A stretch of 64,000 nucleotides of DNA, taken from NCBI RefSeq assembly GCF_033115175.1, contig NC_084828.1:37339888-37403887 (forward strand), written 5' to 3'. The notes under the pieces are model-generated. The model had not been told where the DNA came from, did no database searches, and was given only the letters and a program-made list of their open reading frames with translations. The stretch is from Lepus europaeus. Its lineage: Eukaryota; Chordata; Mammalia; Lagomorpha; Leporidae. The translations under genes and the position numbers were made by a program. Below, in pieces: positions 45,599 through 58,387 of the stretch. The number at the start of each line of letters is the position of its first letter. Position 1 is the first letter of the stretch.

Positions 45599-47539
45599 AA
45601 GAATAAGATGTTTGTGTCTACATAAAGCTAATCATAAAGTGTTTCTAAGAACATGTCTAAGCATGAACATTTTTAAATTATTGAAGAGAGCATGGGTCAA
45701 ATGAACACAGAATAGGTGGGAAAATGGAGTGTTTTAAGAAATGTTTTTCTGCAGAAATCAGAGAGCCCTGTATAAAGGAAATCATGACTATACAGAGCTC
45801 TGTATCACTGGTGCTGGTTGACTAACATCAGGCACACGAACCAGAAAAAATGAAAAACAATTTCAAATGAAATCAATAACTAAGAATTGAAATGTCTTCT
45901 TCAAACATAAAAAAAAATTACAAAATCACAAAGAAATTCAAGGAAAGTAGTTAATATCACTGTGGGAGAGTTTAGATCATATTGCTATGATTGCTGAGGT
46001 AGTGGAAGTTGGCTTTAGCTTTATTCTAGATGTTATTCCATTTGTACCTCCTCCACAATTTATATATGGGTAGCATGTACTAAGAAAAATGGCACTGAAA
46101 TAAACTGTCCTATTTCCTACTATCTTTCTAAATAAAAAATATTCAGGTTCTCTAAAACACAAAAACTAAAGTTCAACAGATGTCAAAAGTTAGCTTTGCA
46201 ATGGCCTGTTTGTGTGGACATTTAAATTGGCCATTAAAGACTTCGTGATAAAAGCTTAAACACCCAATATTCTTATGTTCTTTATAAGAGCTAGAATACC
46301 AGCAGGTGATGTGGCTGAGAGTTTTACATTTGTGAAAAGAATCAAAAAGATACTTCTGAGTCTACTTTGATTGGTTTCCTAAAAATATATCTTGAATAAA
46401 AATAAAGAAAAAATTTAAATATAATAAAGCCTCCTAATGAGTATATTGCGGTTCCTGGCAACCCTTTTATATGAAAATGCATTTGTCTGGAAAATAGGCC
46501 ACTGGATATCATGAAGAATTTCTTCATGGATGTCTTAGTGGCAGCACAGAATAATGATGTCTTTTTGCTGAACGCTTTCCATAGAGTTTTAAATTTATTT
46601 CTCACAGCTGAATAGAAGGTGAAGTACACAATTTCAGATATTCAAAAATATTTACTAACTTGAAATGTAAAGTAGTTTGTGCACATCCAGATTCTTCTGA
46701 ATTCAAAACATATTGAATGGAGTATTGGAAACTATGCTTTGCATTACTTTTGTGGGAGTTCTGTCTGCATAAAAGTTATAGGTCTGAATAGCCCTAATGG
46801 TACTTATCACAGCTCCAAAAAATTTGTTGTTTTGCTAACTTAAGGTAAGTATGTATGTATGTATGTATGTATATATATGTAACTATATTTATATGAAATA
46901 TTTTATATCTATATAAAATATAGTATTATATAAAATTTATGCATAAAATATACAAACTTTATATAAAATATATATTATATTGTATATAGTACTTTATATA
47001 AATCAAACTTTAAATTTCTTTCTTTGGGCATACATGTTCTTATTAAGATTTGCAAGACATGTACCTTAGCTACAGTGAGATTTTCAACATTGCCTAGGTA
47101 GTTTTTATAATAACTTCATTCTTTGTACATGTTTTTTTCTCAGTTTAGAATAATTTCATTACAGCTATGTTTCCAACGGAGTGCTTGATTAACACCCAAA
47201 CCACACTACTGTGCACTTTTAGGAGATAGGTTTCCTATTATTTATTCGCATGCCAGAAATCCACATGAGAATACAAGATCAGTCAATTCAGGGGCTACAT
47301 CCAATGCATCTCTATGCTCCTAAGTCTAACAAAGTTACTGAGCTCATGCTCACCCTGCTCTGTTGTTTGAATGAATAAGAGTATAGATAACACAGAGTCA
47401 AAAAAAAAAAAAACCATTTTCGCTATCATTGCTATTTCAGAATTTAAATAAAGGTTCACTACCAGAGCAGCAAATTAATATTCTTGCTTGTATCTGCTGG
47501 AATAGGCTAACACATGACATGGTATTAAACTCCAAATTG
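45599..47539. other. 1.9-kb AT-rich sequence without assigned feature
   Basis: No gene recognised. 46848-47000 holds (GTAT)n passing into TA-rich, partly self-complementary sequence. 46432-46625 is open on both strands but matches nothing I know. Confidence 0.5.
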
Positions 47540-47872
47540 GGATGGGTGTATGCGGCACAGCTGGTTAACACTGCTTGGGCGAGCACATTTTATATGAGAG
47601 TGCTTAGGATTGAGTCCTGCCTCCACTTCTGAAACAGCTTCTTGCTAATGTGCCTGAGAGGAAGCAGGTGAGAGCTCATGTACTTGAGACCCTGCCACCC
47701 ATGTGGGAGGCCCTGATGAAATTTCTATCTCTTGATTTCAGCTAGCCCAGTCTTTGTTATGGTAGGCACATTTGGGAAGGAACCAGCAGATGCAATAGCA
47801 TTCTCTCTCTGTCTCTCTCCCTCCCTCTCTCTCTTGCTCTGCCTTTCAAACAAATAAAACTGGATGAATAAA
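47540..47872 (+). mobile_element. Old CSINE, sense
   Basis: Head 'gatgggtgtatgcggcacag', 'cctccacttctgaaacagct', 'tgccacccatgtgggaggcc', 'aaccagcagatgcaatagca', a (CT)n stretch, tail 'caaacaaataaaac'. Confidence 0.85.
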
Positions 47873-47917
47873 CATTTGTTAAAAACTTACATCTTCTAAA
47901 ACTTTTAATTATGTTCT

Positions 47918-48562
47918 TTTTAATTTTATTTTACAGTCAGAGAGAGGCCCACACACACATGCACACACAGAGAGGGAGAGGGAGAGAGAAATTCTTTTTT
48001 TAAAAAAAAAATTAATTGCTTGTTTGAAAGGTAGAGTTAATGAAAGGCAGAGGTAGAGGAAAAGAGAGAGAGAGAACTTCCATCTGCTGGTTCACTCTCC
48101 AAATGGCCACAATAGCCAGAGCTGAGCTGATCCAAAGCCAAGAGCCAGGAGATTCTTCTGGGTCTCTCCTGTGGGTACAGAGGCCTAAGCACTTGGGCCA
48201 TCTTCTACTGCTTTCCCAGGCCATAGCAGAGAGCTGGATCAGAAGTGGAGCAGCCAGGACTCCAACCAGCGCCTATATGGGATGCTGACACCGCAGGTGG
48301 CGCTTTACCACTATGCCACAGCTATGGCCCTGAGAGAGAGAGAGAGAAATCTTTCATCTGCTGGTTCACTCCTAATTTCCCAAAACAGCAAGGGTGGTGC
48401 CATACTGAACCAGGATCCAGGAACTCCACCTGTGGTTTGCACATCAGGCAGGGACCCATGCATGTGTGTCAACACTTGCTGTGTGCCAGGATGAGCATCA
48501 GCAGGAAGCCGGGTCAGAAATGGAGTCAGAGGGCTAGAATAAGATACTTTAACATGGAATGA
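47918..48562 (-). mobile_element. Old CSINE split by a younger CSINE
   Basis: The left part 47918-47996 ('taattttattttacagtcag', CA/GA-rich) and the right part 48332-48562 ('tctgctggttcactcctaat', 'caacacttgctgtgtgccag', 'gggtcagaaatggagtcaga') are one antisense element of the older subtype. Confidence 0.8.
47997..48331 (-). mobile_element. CSINE inserted inside an older CSINE
   Basis: Antisense copy: A-run, 'ttgcttgtttgaaaggtag', 'atctgctggttcactctcc', 'gatccaaagccaagagccag', 'gccacagctatggccc'. Flanking GAGAGAGAAAT-C-TTT words on both sides (about 47982-47996 and 48342-48355) are the likely TSD, but lie in GA-rich sequence. Confidence 0.9.
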
Positions 48563-49102
48563 GGGTATTCCAAGCATTGATTCAACCCTGAAGTCTTAAA
48601 ATGATGGTAGTTTGTCTTTCTATATGCCTTATATCTGCCATGGATGGTAAAGTCCCTATTCCTTGTGGTTAGTAAAAGGTCCGGAACGGTGGTGCAGCCT
48701 GCTGCTCTGTCAGAGGGAAACGAGCAGTTACATATTTGCTTTCAAAGCTGTGCCGTACAGTGACTAACAGCTCTTCACCAACCAAACCAAGTTATAAGGC
48801 TAAACTTGCCTTCGTGAGAAGAGAATTCCAAGGAAAGGGAAGCAACCCTACAAATGTATCTAAAAAGGAATCTGGGAATATCTGATCACATTAATGATTA
48901 ATATTACATCAAATATTTCCAAAGAGTACTAGTCTCAGAATACAGTGTCATCATCTTTCAAAAAGTGTATGCAGATGTGCTGGTAGTGAGGGACTCATTT
49001 CTGTGTGTGAAAACCACACAATGATTTCAAGGCTGGAACAGTATTTTTCCAGATGAAAAGTGTTCTTTCAATTTTATGATAGATGCAATACACACTTGAG
49101 CA
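48563..49102. other. Sequence without assigned feature
   Basis: 48679-48710 ('ccggaacggtggtgcagcct') resembles a CSINE head with nothing after it. Otherwise nothing recognised. Confidence 0.45.
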
Positions 49103-49703
49103 ACAGGCATGGAAAGCCAAGTCACTCTGGGGGAAAAAAAAAAGAAGACCTAAATGAAAGATCTCTGAGAGTGAGATCCCAGTGGAAAGAACAGGGCCAT
49201 CAAAGAAGGAGGTACCTTTCTCTGAAGGGAGGAGAGAACTTCCACTTTGACTATGACCCTATCGGAATAAGATTGAAGCTGGCGAACCCTAAAGGCTTCC
49301 ATAGCCTTGGCAACTCATGACTAGAGCCTAGGGAGATTACTGACGCCATAAACAAGAGTGTCAAATTGTTAAGTCAACAACAGGAGTCACTGTGTACTTA
49401 CTTCTCAGGTGGGATCTATCCTTAATGTGTTGTCCAATGTGAAGTAATGCTATAACTAGTACTGAAACAGTACTTTACACTTTGTGTTTCTGTGTGGGTG
49501 CAAACTGATGAAATCTTTACTTAATATATACTAAATCAATCTTCTGTATATAAAGATAATTGAAAATGAATCTTGATGTGAATGGAAGGGGAGAGGGAGC
49601 GGGAGATGGAAGGGGTGCGAGTGGGAGGGAAATTATGGGGGTGGGGAAGCCATTGTAATCCATAAACTGTACTTTGGAAATTTATATTTACTAAATAAAA
49701 AAA
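49103..49703 (+). mobile_element. Young 5'-truncated L1 3' UTR, sense
   Basis: 'aggcatggaaagccaagtca', 'gaaggaggtacctttctctg', 'actatgaccctatcggaata', 'ccatagccttggcaactcat', 'gtgtgggtgcaaactgatga', the G-rich tract (49585-49640) and the terminal 'ctaaataaaaaaatg'. Over its first 300 bp it is almost identical to 12640-12940, so both are recent copies. The 86-codon frame at 49060-49320 is 3' UTR, not a gene. Confidence 0.96.
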
Positions 49704-49740
49704 TGTTTTGAATGCTGTGGGTTACAATAGAATATTTTGA

Positions 49741-49760
49741 ATATATATATATATATATAT
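49741..49760. repeat. (AT)10 microsatellite
   Basis: Uninterrupted AT dinucleotide run a short distance after the L1 end. Confidence 0.95.
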
Positions 49761-51423
49761 TCCCATTTCTATATACACATGTATCCATACTCACATACAT
49801 ACATTATTTCACTTCAGTCCATGTAAAAGAAGCACCAAGAGCATCATCCTGGACTAGTTTGTGGAAATCAGTAAGTTTTTGCTTGCTCTTTCTGTGAACA
49901 TAATTCCAATTCAGATTCCTCATACCATTTAATGCTAGATTTTATGAGAATGCTAAACACACTATGAACAGGCTATTATTTGAAAGTTTTTTTTTCCCTA
50001 TGACATCCAAGTTTAGAACTGCAAGATCACAGAATTAAGTACTCCTGTGATCTTACTTAACAAGCAACCGAAACGTAAATATGTACAATATATACATAAT
50101 TCTATATGTTTTCAAATAACATATGTACCAAGAAGAAATTTATAGTTTACCATTGTATCTAATAATCACTACATATTCTTAGTAATTCTGTTTTATTTTA
50201 TAAGTACTTTGTGCATTTTTATATTTATTGTTTCATAATTAATTATTTCTTTGAGGGACTGTAACTTTTGAGGATTTAGGATTAATAAGAGTGGAGAGAT
50301 CTTTGTTTAAATTATACCTCTGTTTCTAAATGACTTCTCAAAATGCGTTAAAGGCTGGAAAAGAATTCTTGGGTCATGTGCAGGTCAGATTCCTCCTACA
50401 TGCACCACTGCAATAAAAAGTTCATCATAACAAAACTTTCACATAAATGCTGGCTTGTAGCCTATGTTAACATAATTCTGTATATCTACTGAGAATTAAT
50501 TCCTCAATACTGAGTACTTTTATGTTCAATAAGTCATAGTATTTTTTCTTTAATTTCAAAAAGACAATTTATTGAAAATTCTTTGCCTCTTGTGATTTCA
50601 TTGAGATATTGTCATTTTCTCCCCTCTAAGAAGTATGGGGAAACTACTCCAAGTTTTTTTAAATCTTTTTTATTATATTTTATGTTCTTTTATTCAGAAG
50701 ATTCAGATAAGGGGATAGAGCATCTCTGGTCTAGGGGAGTGGGAAGACCTTTGTATTGCAGAGAATTAAAGGGTCACACTTTCTGTACATAAGTAAATAT
50801 TATTCCATTATTATAAACAGGTTAAAACTGAGGAACAGATCTGTGTTTGTTAAGAAATCAGAAATATAAACAGTGGTGAGCCAGAGCTTAATAACAGAGA
50901 TGGATTCTTAGTCACGATGGGATGGTGCAATATTATTTTGAGATATATGTCATTCCTGCCCTCTCCCATAGGAATTCTTCCTCTGCCAATTTGACTGTTA
51001 TCCTTTCATGCAGCTTGGTTTTGAAGGACTCATCCATTTAAGTATTATGGTTATGTGTTACGGTGACAGAAAAAGCAGAGTTTTATTGTCTCTTTCCTTA
51101 ATCAAAGGCCTTTGCAGAAATAATGATATACTGTTTGGGAAAACATTTGAGACGGACTTGGCAGAAACTCTATGGCCTTCTGCCCCACCATCTGGTCCTG
51201 AACTTGATACTTGTTTTTGTTAAGACCACATTCACTACAGTCCCATGACTCGAATTCCCTCACATGCACACACATGCACTGAACCAAATATAAAGGGGGT
51301 ATGCCTCTGGATCCCACTGTGACAGTCCTCCTATACTCTTTATTTCATTTTCACTTGGGGGATAATGTTAGCAGAGGTTATATGCAACCATTAACAGGTT
51401 TATACTACCTTGGAACATAGCAA
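49761..51423. other. 1.66-kb sequence without assigned feature
   Basis: No gene, RNA or repeat family recognised. Confidence 0.5.
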
Positions 51424-51436
51424 AACATATGGTCTT

Positions 51437-51771
51437 TTTTTTTTTTTGACGGGAAGAATTAGAGTGAGAGAGACAGAGAGAAAGGTCTTCCTTTTTCCGT
51501 TGGTTCACTTCCCAAGTGGCCTCTACAGCCGGCAAGCTGCGGCCGGCGTGCTGTGCTGATCCGAAGCCAGGAGCCAGGTGCTTCTCCTGGTCTCCCATGT
51601 GGGTGCAGGGCCCAAGGACCTGGGCCATCCTCCACTGCACTCCAGGGCCACAGCAGAGAGCTGGACTAGAAGAGGAGCAACGGGACAGAATCCGACGCCC
51701 TGACTGGGACTAGAACCCGGAGTGCTGGCACCACAGGCAGAGGATTAGCCTAGTGAGCCATGGCGCCAGCC
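51437..51771 (-). mobile_element. Young CSINE with 13-bp TSD
   Basis: T-run, 'gacgggaagaattagagtga', 'ccgttggttcacttcccaag', 'gaagccaggagccaggtgct', 'ggcagaggattagcctagtg'. TSD AACATATGGTCTT is identical at 51424-51436 and 51772-51784. Confidence 0.97.
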
Positions 51772-51784
51772 AACATATGGTCTT

Positions 51785-52611
51785 ACAACATATGGTTGTT
51801 GTGATAAACACACTATGGAAAGACCATAGAAATTTGAGGATAACTGAGGGCACTGATAAAATGAGTACAATAATAAAACTCTCAATTGTCGGATCAAAGA
51901 TATGGGGATGTGAGGACAGGGGGAAAAGAGGCAAATAATTTTCAAAAGAAACTTCGGTTGTCTTGGGAAAAGTTTGAAAGCCCACAGATCACGATGGCAG
52001 ACATCAGATTCAGTGAGAGTATGAAAATGAAAAGATGAAAGAATACAGATAATGACCTAAGAGGGGCCTCTTAAAAAGTCTTGGAAGTGATGATATGTTA
52101 TGTGGTAACAGATTTTGCCATGCTGATGAGCAGTGAACATTGAGAACATTCGCACTCGGCAGTTGTAGACTCACATGAATACTGGGAATGTAAACATCTA
52201 GGGGTACCTTTTGGGCAGTATTTTTAACTAGCATGAATGACAGTAGCTAAGATTTAGGAGGCAGATTAAAAGGGAAAATATTTATGCCTTGAATAGGTTG
52301 ACTTTATGTTGGGGAATTAATTCCTTAATAAGCCAGACTTTGTGTCTAAAGCAGACACTCCTCCTCGTGGCCTATCTCAGATTCATTTTCCCTTTATTCC
52401 TTTTCAAGTGTACTGTGATTTTGTGGAGTGTGTAGAGGTTCTACATTTCTAGTTACGTTTACTCACGGCCAGTCTCTCTTACAGTGAGGGGCTGTCATTT
52501 AATGTAGTCCTCCCATTGAGATGTAGGTAGAAAAAACCAGTTGGGCATTGTTGGAGAATTTTTGGCTTGTAATTTGTTTCATTATTTTTAAAAAGGATAT
52601 TTGACTTAGGT
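51785..52611. other. Sequence without assigned feature
   Basis: No gene or repeat family recognised. Confidence 0.5.
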
Positions 52612-52957
52612 ATTGGCTACAATAGGTTGAGAATATATGTTGAAGTCCTAATCTTTGATGTGATGTTACCAGAATTGGGGTCTATGGTAGGTGATTAGGT
52701 CACGTGGGCTCCTCCTTCATGAATGGGATTAGCCATCTCATGAAAGAGTCTCAGGAAGTGTCCTTTCCCCTGTGAGAGGATGCAGCCAGAAAGGGGCTGT
52801 CTGTGAACTGGGAAGTCAACCCTCAGCAGACACGAAATCTCATTGTGCTTGGATCTTGGACTTTGCAGCCTTCACAATAGAGAGAAATAAATTTCTGGTG
52901 CTTAATAACAACTCAGTCTGTGGTCTTTTGTTACAGTAAACTGAACAGGCTCTGATG
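52612..52957 (+). mobile_element. MLT1/MST-type MaLR LTR
   Basis: A nearly complete order of landmarks: 'atatgttgaagtcctaatc', 'ggtaggtgattaggtcacgt', 'cttcatgaatgggattagcc', 'gagaggatgcagccagaaag', 'gcttggatcttggactttgc', 'gagaaataaatttctggtgc' (AATAAA near 52887) and 'ttttgttacagtaaactga'. Non-coding LTR of an ERVL-MaLR element, with no internal region next to it. Confidence 0.92.
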
Positions 52958-54855
52958 CTATCCTTGCCCCTTTCCTCTTGTCCTTTGTCATGCCCCTCTC
53001 AACTCCCTGGAAGAAGATGCAACATCTGACTGCCAAGGAGCTTATTCTGAACATGAGCGTGAAGGACCTGGGTTATAGAAGACTGAGAAGAGATTTAGGA
53101 GGAGCTTGAGCTCTAGTGACTTAGAGGAGCATCTTTAATATCAGCCCTGGACCTGCTTGACAAACTTAATCCCCCTGTTAATGAAACTCCGACAACGTGG
53201 TTCCTGTTACAGCCAGCCAAACATGCTACCAAATATATACAGTTTTAATCTTGCTGCTGGGAATACACTACACCTAAAGGAACAAATCCTACTTCTCAGA
53301 TGACTGACATGATCTACTGAATGATCTACAGGTGAGTTCATTGACTGAAACGAAGGGAATGGTTGGCTGGGATTTTCTGTGTACAAATCTGCCTCTCTAG
53401 GTATTCAGGAATATTTTTTCTTAATCAAAAATGTTAATTCATTTATGATAATCCATACCATGCTGTTGGGTTTTATGAAAATTTTATTATTCTGCCACAT
53501 TAAGATTCTGCCACATCTTAGGTGAATTTGGAGCAGGAAAAAACTTATCATGTCAAAGTTTGAATAAATTGAAGGATGAAAGGTAGCATACATCCTGAAA
53601 AATCTGAAGATCAGTTGAAAGTCACAATTAATTTAATTATGTGATCTTACAGCCTTGGAATTATGTGAAGGAATGAGAATTATAATATAATTTTCCCAAA
53701 ACACAGCTCACTCTAAATTTTAAAAAAAGTCCTGTAATTTAGCTAGTTTAAATATAACTGTTTTATCATCAAAGATAATTTTAGTAATAAGGATCTAATT
53801 GCCTCATAAAATAGCATTTCTTTTTCTCTTGTGCAACCTAATAGAATGCCTTTGATATCTACTCTACTTTCTTACATTCAACTGAATATGTTAGAAAACA
53901 GATACATAGACTCAATGTATTGGAAACATTATCAATATAACTACAGAAATAAATGGAAGATGCTAGACAAATGTAGTTGAGACACGCTCTAATGTACAAT
54001 TCTACATAACAGATGAAATTAGATCTGGTATTTTACTTATGCATGCCCAATGTGGGCCTATATAAACTGGAAATACAAGGTATACACTCTTTAAATTGTT
54101 TCCTTGTTGGACTCTTCTGGGTAGAGGGTCTAAATACCAAGCATGGTCTAATTAATACAAGATAGCTTTGAAAAAGAAAAAAAAAGTTCTCATATTATAG
54201 AATGGTCAGTCATGAATCTATTATTTATCGCATACACACACACATGCGTGCGCACAAAGACAATTTCATTGTTCTAAAATGCTCTGTTCGCAAATTAAAT
54301 GATTTCTAGCTATGATTCAGCATGATTTATTTCAAATAAAGTAATTTGGTAACTATCAAGCATCCTCAGTATTGACAGTTAAATAAAACTAATAAAATTA
54401 AAGGTACTCTTCATAAACTTACGCTCCTTGTCCAGATAAAATCTCATAACCAATTTTGTGTCTTATCCTTCATAGTAAAATATAATTATATTAAATGCCA
54501 GATCTCAGGATGGGTTTTGCACACATTTTGTGGTTTCTGAAGTTGTTTTCTATTCTTTTCCTTTAAGTCTTAATGATATTCTATAGTGTGGCAATCCTAG
54601 TTCTAATATTATTGTTAAAAACATAAATTTGAATAATAATTTCCATGAAAAATTTCTTTAAAAAAGAATTCTGTAATAATTGTGTTCTGAGAAACATTTA
54701 TCTGATTCACATTTGCATTGGGTACAGAGTCTGGAGTTAAAAATAGATCTTGGTCCCAGGCCTAAAATAGGCCATGTACCTTAATCACTTCTATAAACAG
54801 TTTATATCAAAATGTTACATAAATAATTTTTAAACTTATATTGTATGAAATTTTT
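52958..54855. other. 1.9-kb sequence without assigned feature
   Basis: 52958-53290 is less AT-rich and may hold an old repeat that I cannot name. No gene seen. Confidence 0.45.
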
Positions 54856-54870
54856 TACTCATGTATTCTT

Positions 54871-55206
54871 TTTAAAAAAGATTTATTTATTTATTTGAAA
54901 GATAGGATTACAGAGAGGCATAGGCAGAGTTAGACAGAAAGAGAGAGGGAGAGAGGTCTTCCATCTGCTGGGTCACTCCCCATATGGATGCAATAGCTGG
55001 AGCAGGACCAATCTGAAGCCAGGAGCTTCTGCTGGGTCTCCCACATGGGTTCAGGGACCGAAGGACTTGGGCCATCTTCTACTACTTTCCCAGGCCATAG
55101 CAGAGATTTAGATTAGAAGTGGAGCAGCCAGGACTTGAACTGGTGCCCATAAGGGATGCTGGCAGTGCAGGTGGCAGCTTTACCTGCTGCACCATAGCAC
55201 TGGCCC
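54871..55206 (-). mobile_element. CSINE with TSD
   Basis: 'aaaaagatttatttatttat', 'ccatctgctgggtcactccc', 'ggtctcccacatgggttcag', 'gtggcagctttacctgctgc', 'accatagcactggccc'. TSD TACTCATGTATTCTT (54856-54870) against TACTCATTTATTCTT (55207-55221). Confidence 0.97.
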
Positions 55207-55317
55207 TACTCATTTATTCTTAGACATAGTTCTTAGGAATACAACTTTTTAAAGGCTATTTGCAAATTGTGAATGATTTTGATACATATGAAGAATTCAA
55301 TGGAATATTTTCTCCCT

Positions 55318-55592
55318 GATTTATTTTTCATTCAAAGACAGAAAGAGAGAGCGAGAGCGAGAGCAAGAGAAAGAGAAAGAGAGAGATGGCCAGATCTAAG
55401 TGAGGAGCTAGGAGTTTCTCATGGGTCTCCCTAGTGGGTACAGAGGCCCAAGGACTTGTACCATCTTCTACTGCTTTTCCAGGTATATTGGTAGAGAGCT
55501 GGATCAGAAGTGGAGCAACCAGGACCCAAATTGTGGCCCATATTTGATGCCAGCACAGCAGGCTTAACATGCCATGCCACAGCACCAGCCCC
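55318..55592 (-). mobile_element. CSINE, antisense, internally shortened
   Basis: GA-rich tract (55337-55385), directly followed by 'ggccagatctaagtgaggag' without the usual 'ctgctggttcactcccc' block, then 'ggtctccctagtgggtacag', 'atgccatgccacagcaccag'. An internal deletion is likely. Confidence 0.88.
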
Positions 55593-56553
55593 TAAAGCAA
55601 TGTTTTCAATCAAATGCAGTCTCACATCACAGAAATAGTCTTAGAATTTTGATATATATTTTTATTCTGTATATGAGCATATCTTACTTAAATTATGATT
55701 TTATGATATTTTTTCATTTTATCCAACATTGACTTTTGTTTTAATTTTACTTTTTACTTTTATTAATAAAACAAGAACAGATTCCATGTATTTCATAGGT
55801 ACAATTCTAAGAAGATAACCATACTTTTCTCCCTTGCCCTCTCCTTCCTCTAACTCCCTTCCTTTCCTCACTTCTTTTCTTTTCATTAAATTTTATAGAC
55901 AGAACTTTAATTCCCTTCATAGTCACAAGCTTAATTCACCATTAACCATAATATTCAACAAGTAAAAAGTAGAAAGGTCATAGTTCCATAGGGGTGTAAA
56001 GAATGGCTAAAATCTACAGTAATATCACAAGACTTCATTCTTATACATTTTTGTATAATATATTAACTACAACATATCAGAAAAAACATATGCTAGCTGC
56101 CTTTTTGAGACTGACTTATGTTATGCAGCATAATAGTTTCCAGTTACACCAATTATGTGAAAGACAAGATTTCATAATTTTTTATGGCTGAGTACTATTC
56201 CATAGTGTATACATATTTTCTTCATCTAGTCATCAAATTATGGCTATCTGGGTTGATTCCGAATTTAAGCTATTATAAATTGAACTGCAAATAAATATGA
56301 AGGTGCAGACAACTCTTTCATATGCTTCATTTCATTTGGGTAAATGCCCAGAAGTGGGATGGCTGGGTTATAACAAAGATCTATTTTCAGATTTCTGAGG
56401 AATCTCCTTCCATAATGTGTGTACCAGTTTATATTCCTACCAACAGAGGATTAGGGTATCTTTTTCCCCACATCCTTGGCAGTATTTATTGTTTTTTGAG
56501 TTTTGGATCATAGCCATTCTAACAGAGTTGAGGTGAATATTCATTGTGTTTTT

Positions 56554-56613
56554 TTCTTTAAGATTTATTTATTTATTTGAAAGGCAGAGTTACAGAGAGG
56601 CAGAGGCAGAGGC

Positions 56614-56648
<35 letters not shown>

Positions 56649-56948
56649 GAGAGAGAGAGAATGAGAGAGAGAGAGAGAGAGATCTTCCAAACACTGGTTC
56701 ACTCCCCAGATGTCTGCAATGCCTGGAGTTATGCCAAACCAAAACCAGGAGCCAGTAACTTCTTCCAGGTCCTGGGTATCCCACACGGGTGCAGGGACCC
56801 AAGGTCTTGGGCTATCTTCTACTGCTTTCCCAGGCCAGAGCAGAGAGATAGGTCAGAAGTGGAGCAGCCAAGACTTGAACCAGTGCCTATATGGGATGCT
56901 GGTACTGCAGACCAGGACTTTAACCCACTGTGCCACAGCTCCTGCCCC
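56554..56948 (-). mobile_element. CSINE inserted in L1
   Basis: 'aagatttatttatttatttg', an expanded (GA)n with ATGA interruptions (56614-56682), body landmarks, reversed head 'tgtgccacagctcctgcccc'. TSD TCATTGTGTTTTT (56541-56553) against TCATTGTGGTTTT (56949-56961), splitting the L1 words 'ttcattgtggtttttatttg'. Confidence 0.97.
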
Positions 56949-58132
56949 TCATTGTGGTTTTTATTTGCATTTCCCTGATAGCTAGTGACACTGAGCATTT
57001 TTTCATCTGCCTGTTGGCCATTTGAATTTCATCCTTTGAAAAATGCCTGTACATTTCTTTTGGCTATTTCTTAACTGGATTTTTTTGTTATTGTTGATCT
57101 TCTTGAACTTTTTACTGATCCTGGATATTAATCCTTTATCAGTTGTATAGTTTGCAAATTTTTTCTTTCATTCTGGCAGTTGCCTCTTCACTTTGTTGAA
57201 TATTTCCTTTGAAGTGCAGAAGCTTGTTAGCTTGATGTAATTAAATTTGTCTATTTTTGCCTTTATTACTTGTGCTTTGGGGGTCTGTTTTTGAAGAAGT
57301 CTTTTCCTACACCTATATCTTGCAGCATTTCCCTGATATTTCCCCCTAGTAGTCTGGTGCTATCAAGTCATAAATTTAGATTCTGGATCCATTTTGAGTT
57401 GATTTTTTTGCATAAGGTGTAAAATAGGGGGGCTTATTTCGTACTTCTTCACTTGCAGATCCAATTTTTCCAACACCATTTCTGGAAGAGATTGTCCTTT
57501 TCCAGGGATTGATTTTAGGTTGTTTGTCAAAGATTAGTTTGTGTAGATGCATGAATAAATCTCTGGGGCTTCTATTCTGTTCCATTGGTCTATCTGTCAT
57601 ATTTTGTACTTGTACCAGACTCTAACTGCCGTGTAATATGTTTTGAAATCTAGTATTGTGATTCCTCCGGCTTTGTTTTTATTGTTTAAGATTGCTTTAG
57701 CTGTTTGAGGTCTCTTGTTTTTCAGTATGTATTTAAGCATACTTTTTGTTTTCTAGATCTGAAAAGAATGTCCTTGGTATTTTAATTGGAATCACATTGA
57801 ATGTGTAAATTGCTTTGGATAGTATGAAAATTTTGATGCTATTGATTCTTCCAACTTATGAACATGGAAGGTTTCTTTTTTTCAATTTTTTGTGTCTTCT
57901 AATTCTTTCTTTAATATTTCCGAATTTTCATTGTAGGAATCTTTCACATCTTTGGTTAATTTATTCCAAGGTATTTAAAATTTTTTGTATCTTGAGAATG
58001 GAACTGATATTACACATTCTTTCTCAGTCATAGCATTCAAAGGCTAGTGAGATTTTTGTGTTAATTTTTTATCCTGAAACATTCTAAGCTCTCTTATGAA
58101 TTCCAATAATCTCTTAGTGGAGTCTTTGGTTC

Positions 58133-58135
<3 letters not shown>

Positions 58136-58188
<53 letters not shown>
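58136..58188. repeat. (TA)n microsatellite inside L1
   Basis: About 52 bases of alternating TA with one C interruption, within antisense L1 ORF2 sequence. Self-complementary, so cruciform-prone. Confidence 0.95.
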
Positions 58189-58387
58189 CATCATGTCCTG
58201 TGCAAACAGGGATAATTTGACTTCTCCCTTTCCAATTTCTGTCCCTTTGATATCTTTTTCTTGCCTAATGGCTCTGGCTAAAACTTCCAGAATTATATTG
58301 AACAGTAATGGTGAAAGTGGGCATCCTTGTCTGGTTCCAGATCTTGGTGGAAATGCTTCCAACTTTTTCCCATTGACTATGATGCTG

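Noticed and set aside
49060-49320. 86-codon basic-looking ORF
   Set aside because: It is L1 3' UTR. The homologous L1 copies at 12640 and 13483 do not keep the frame.
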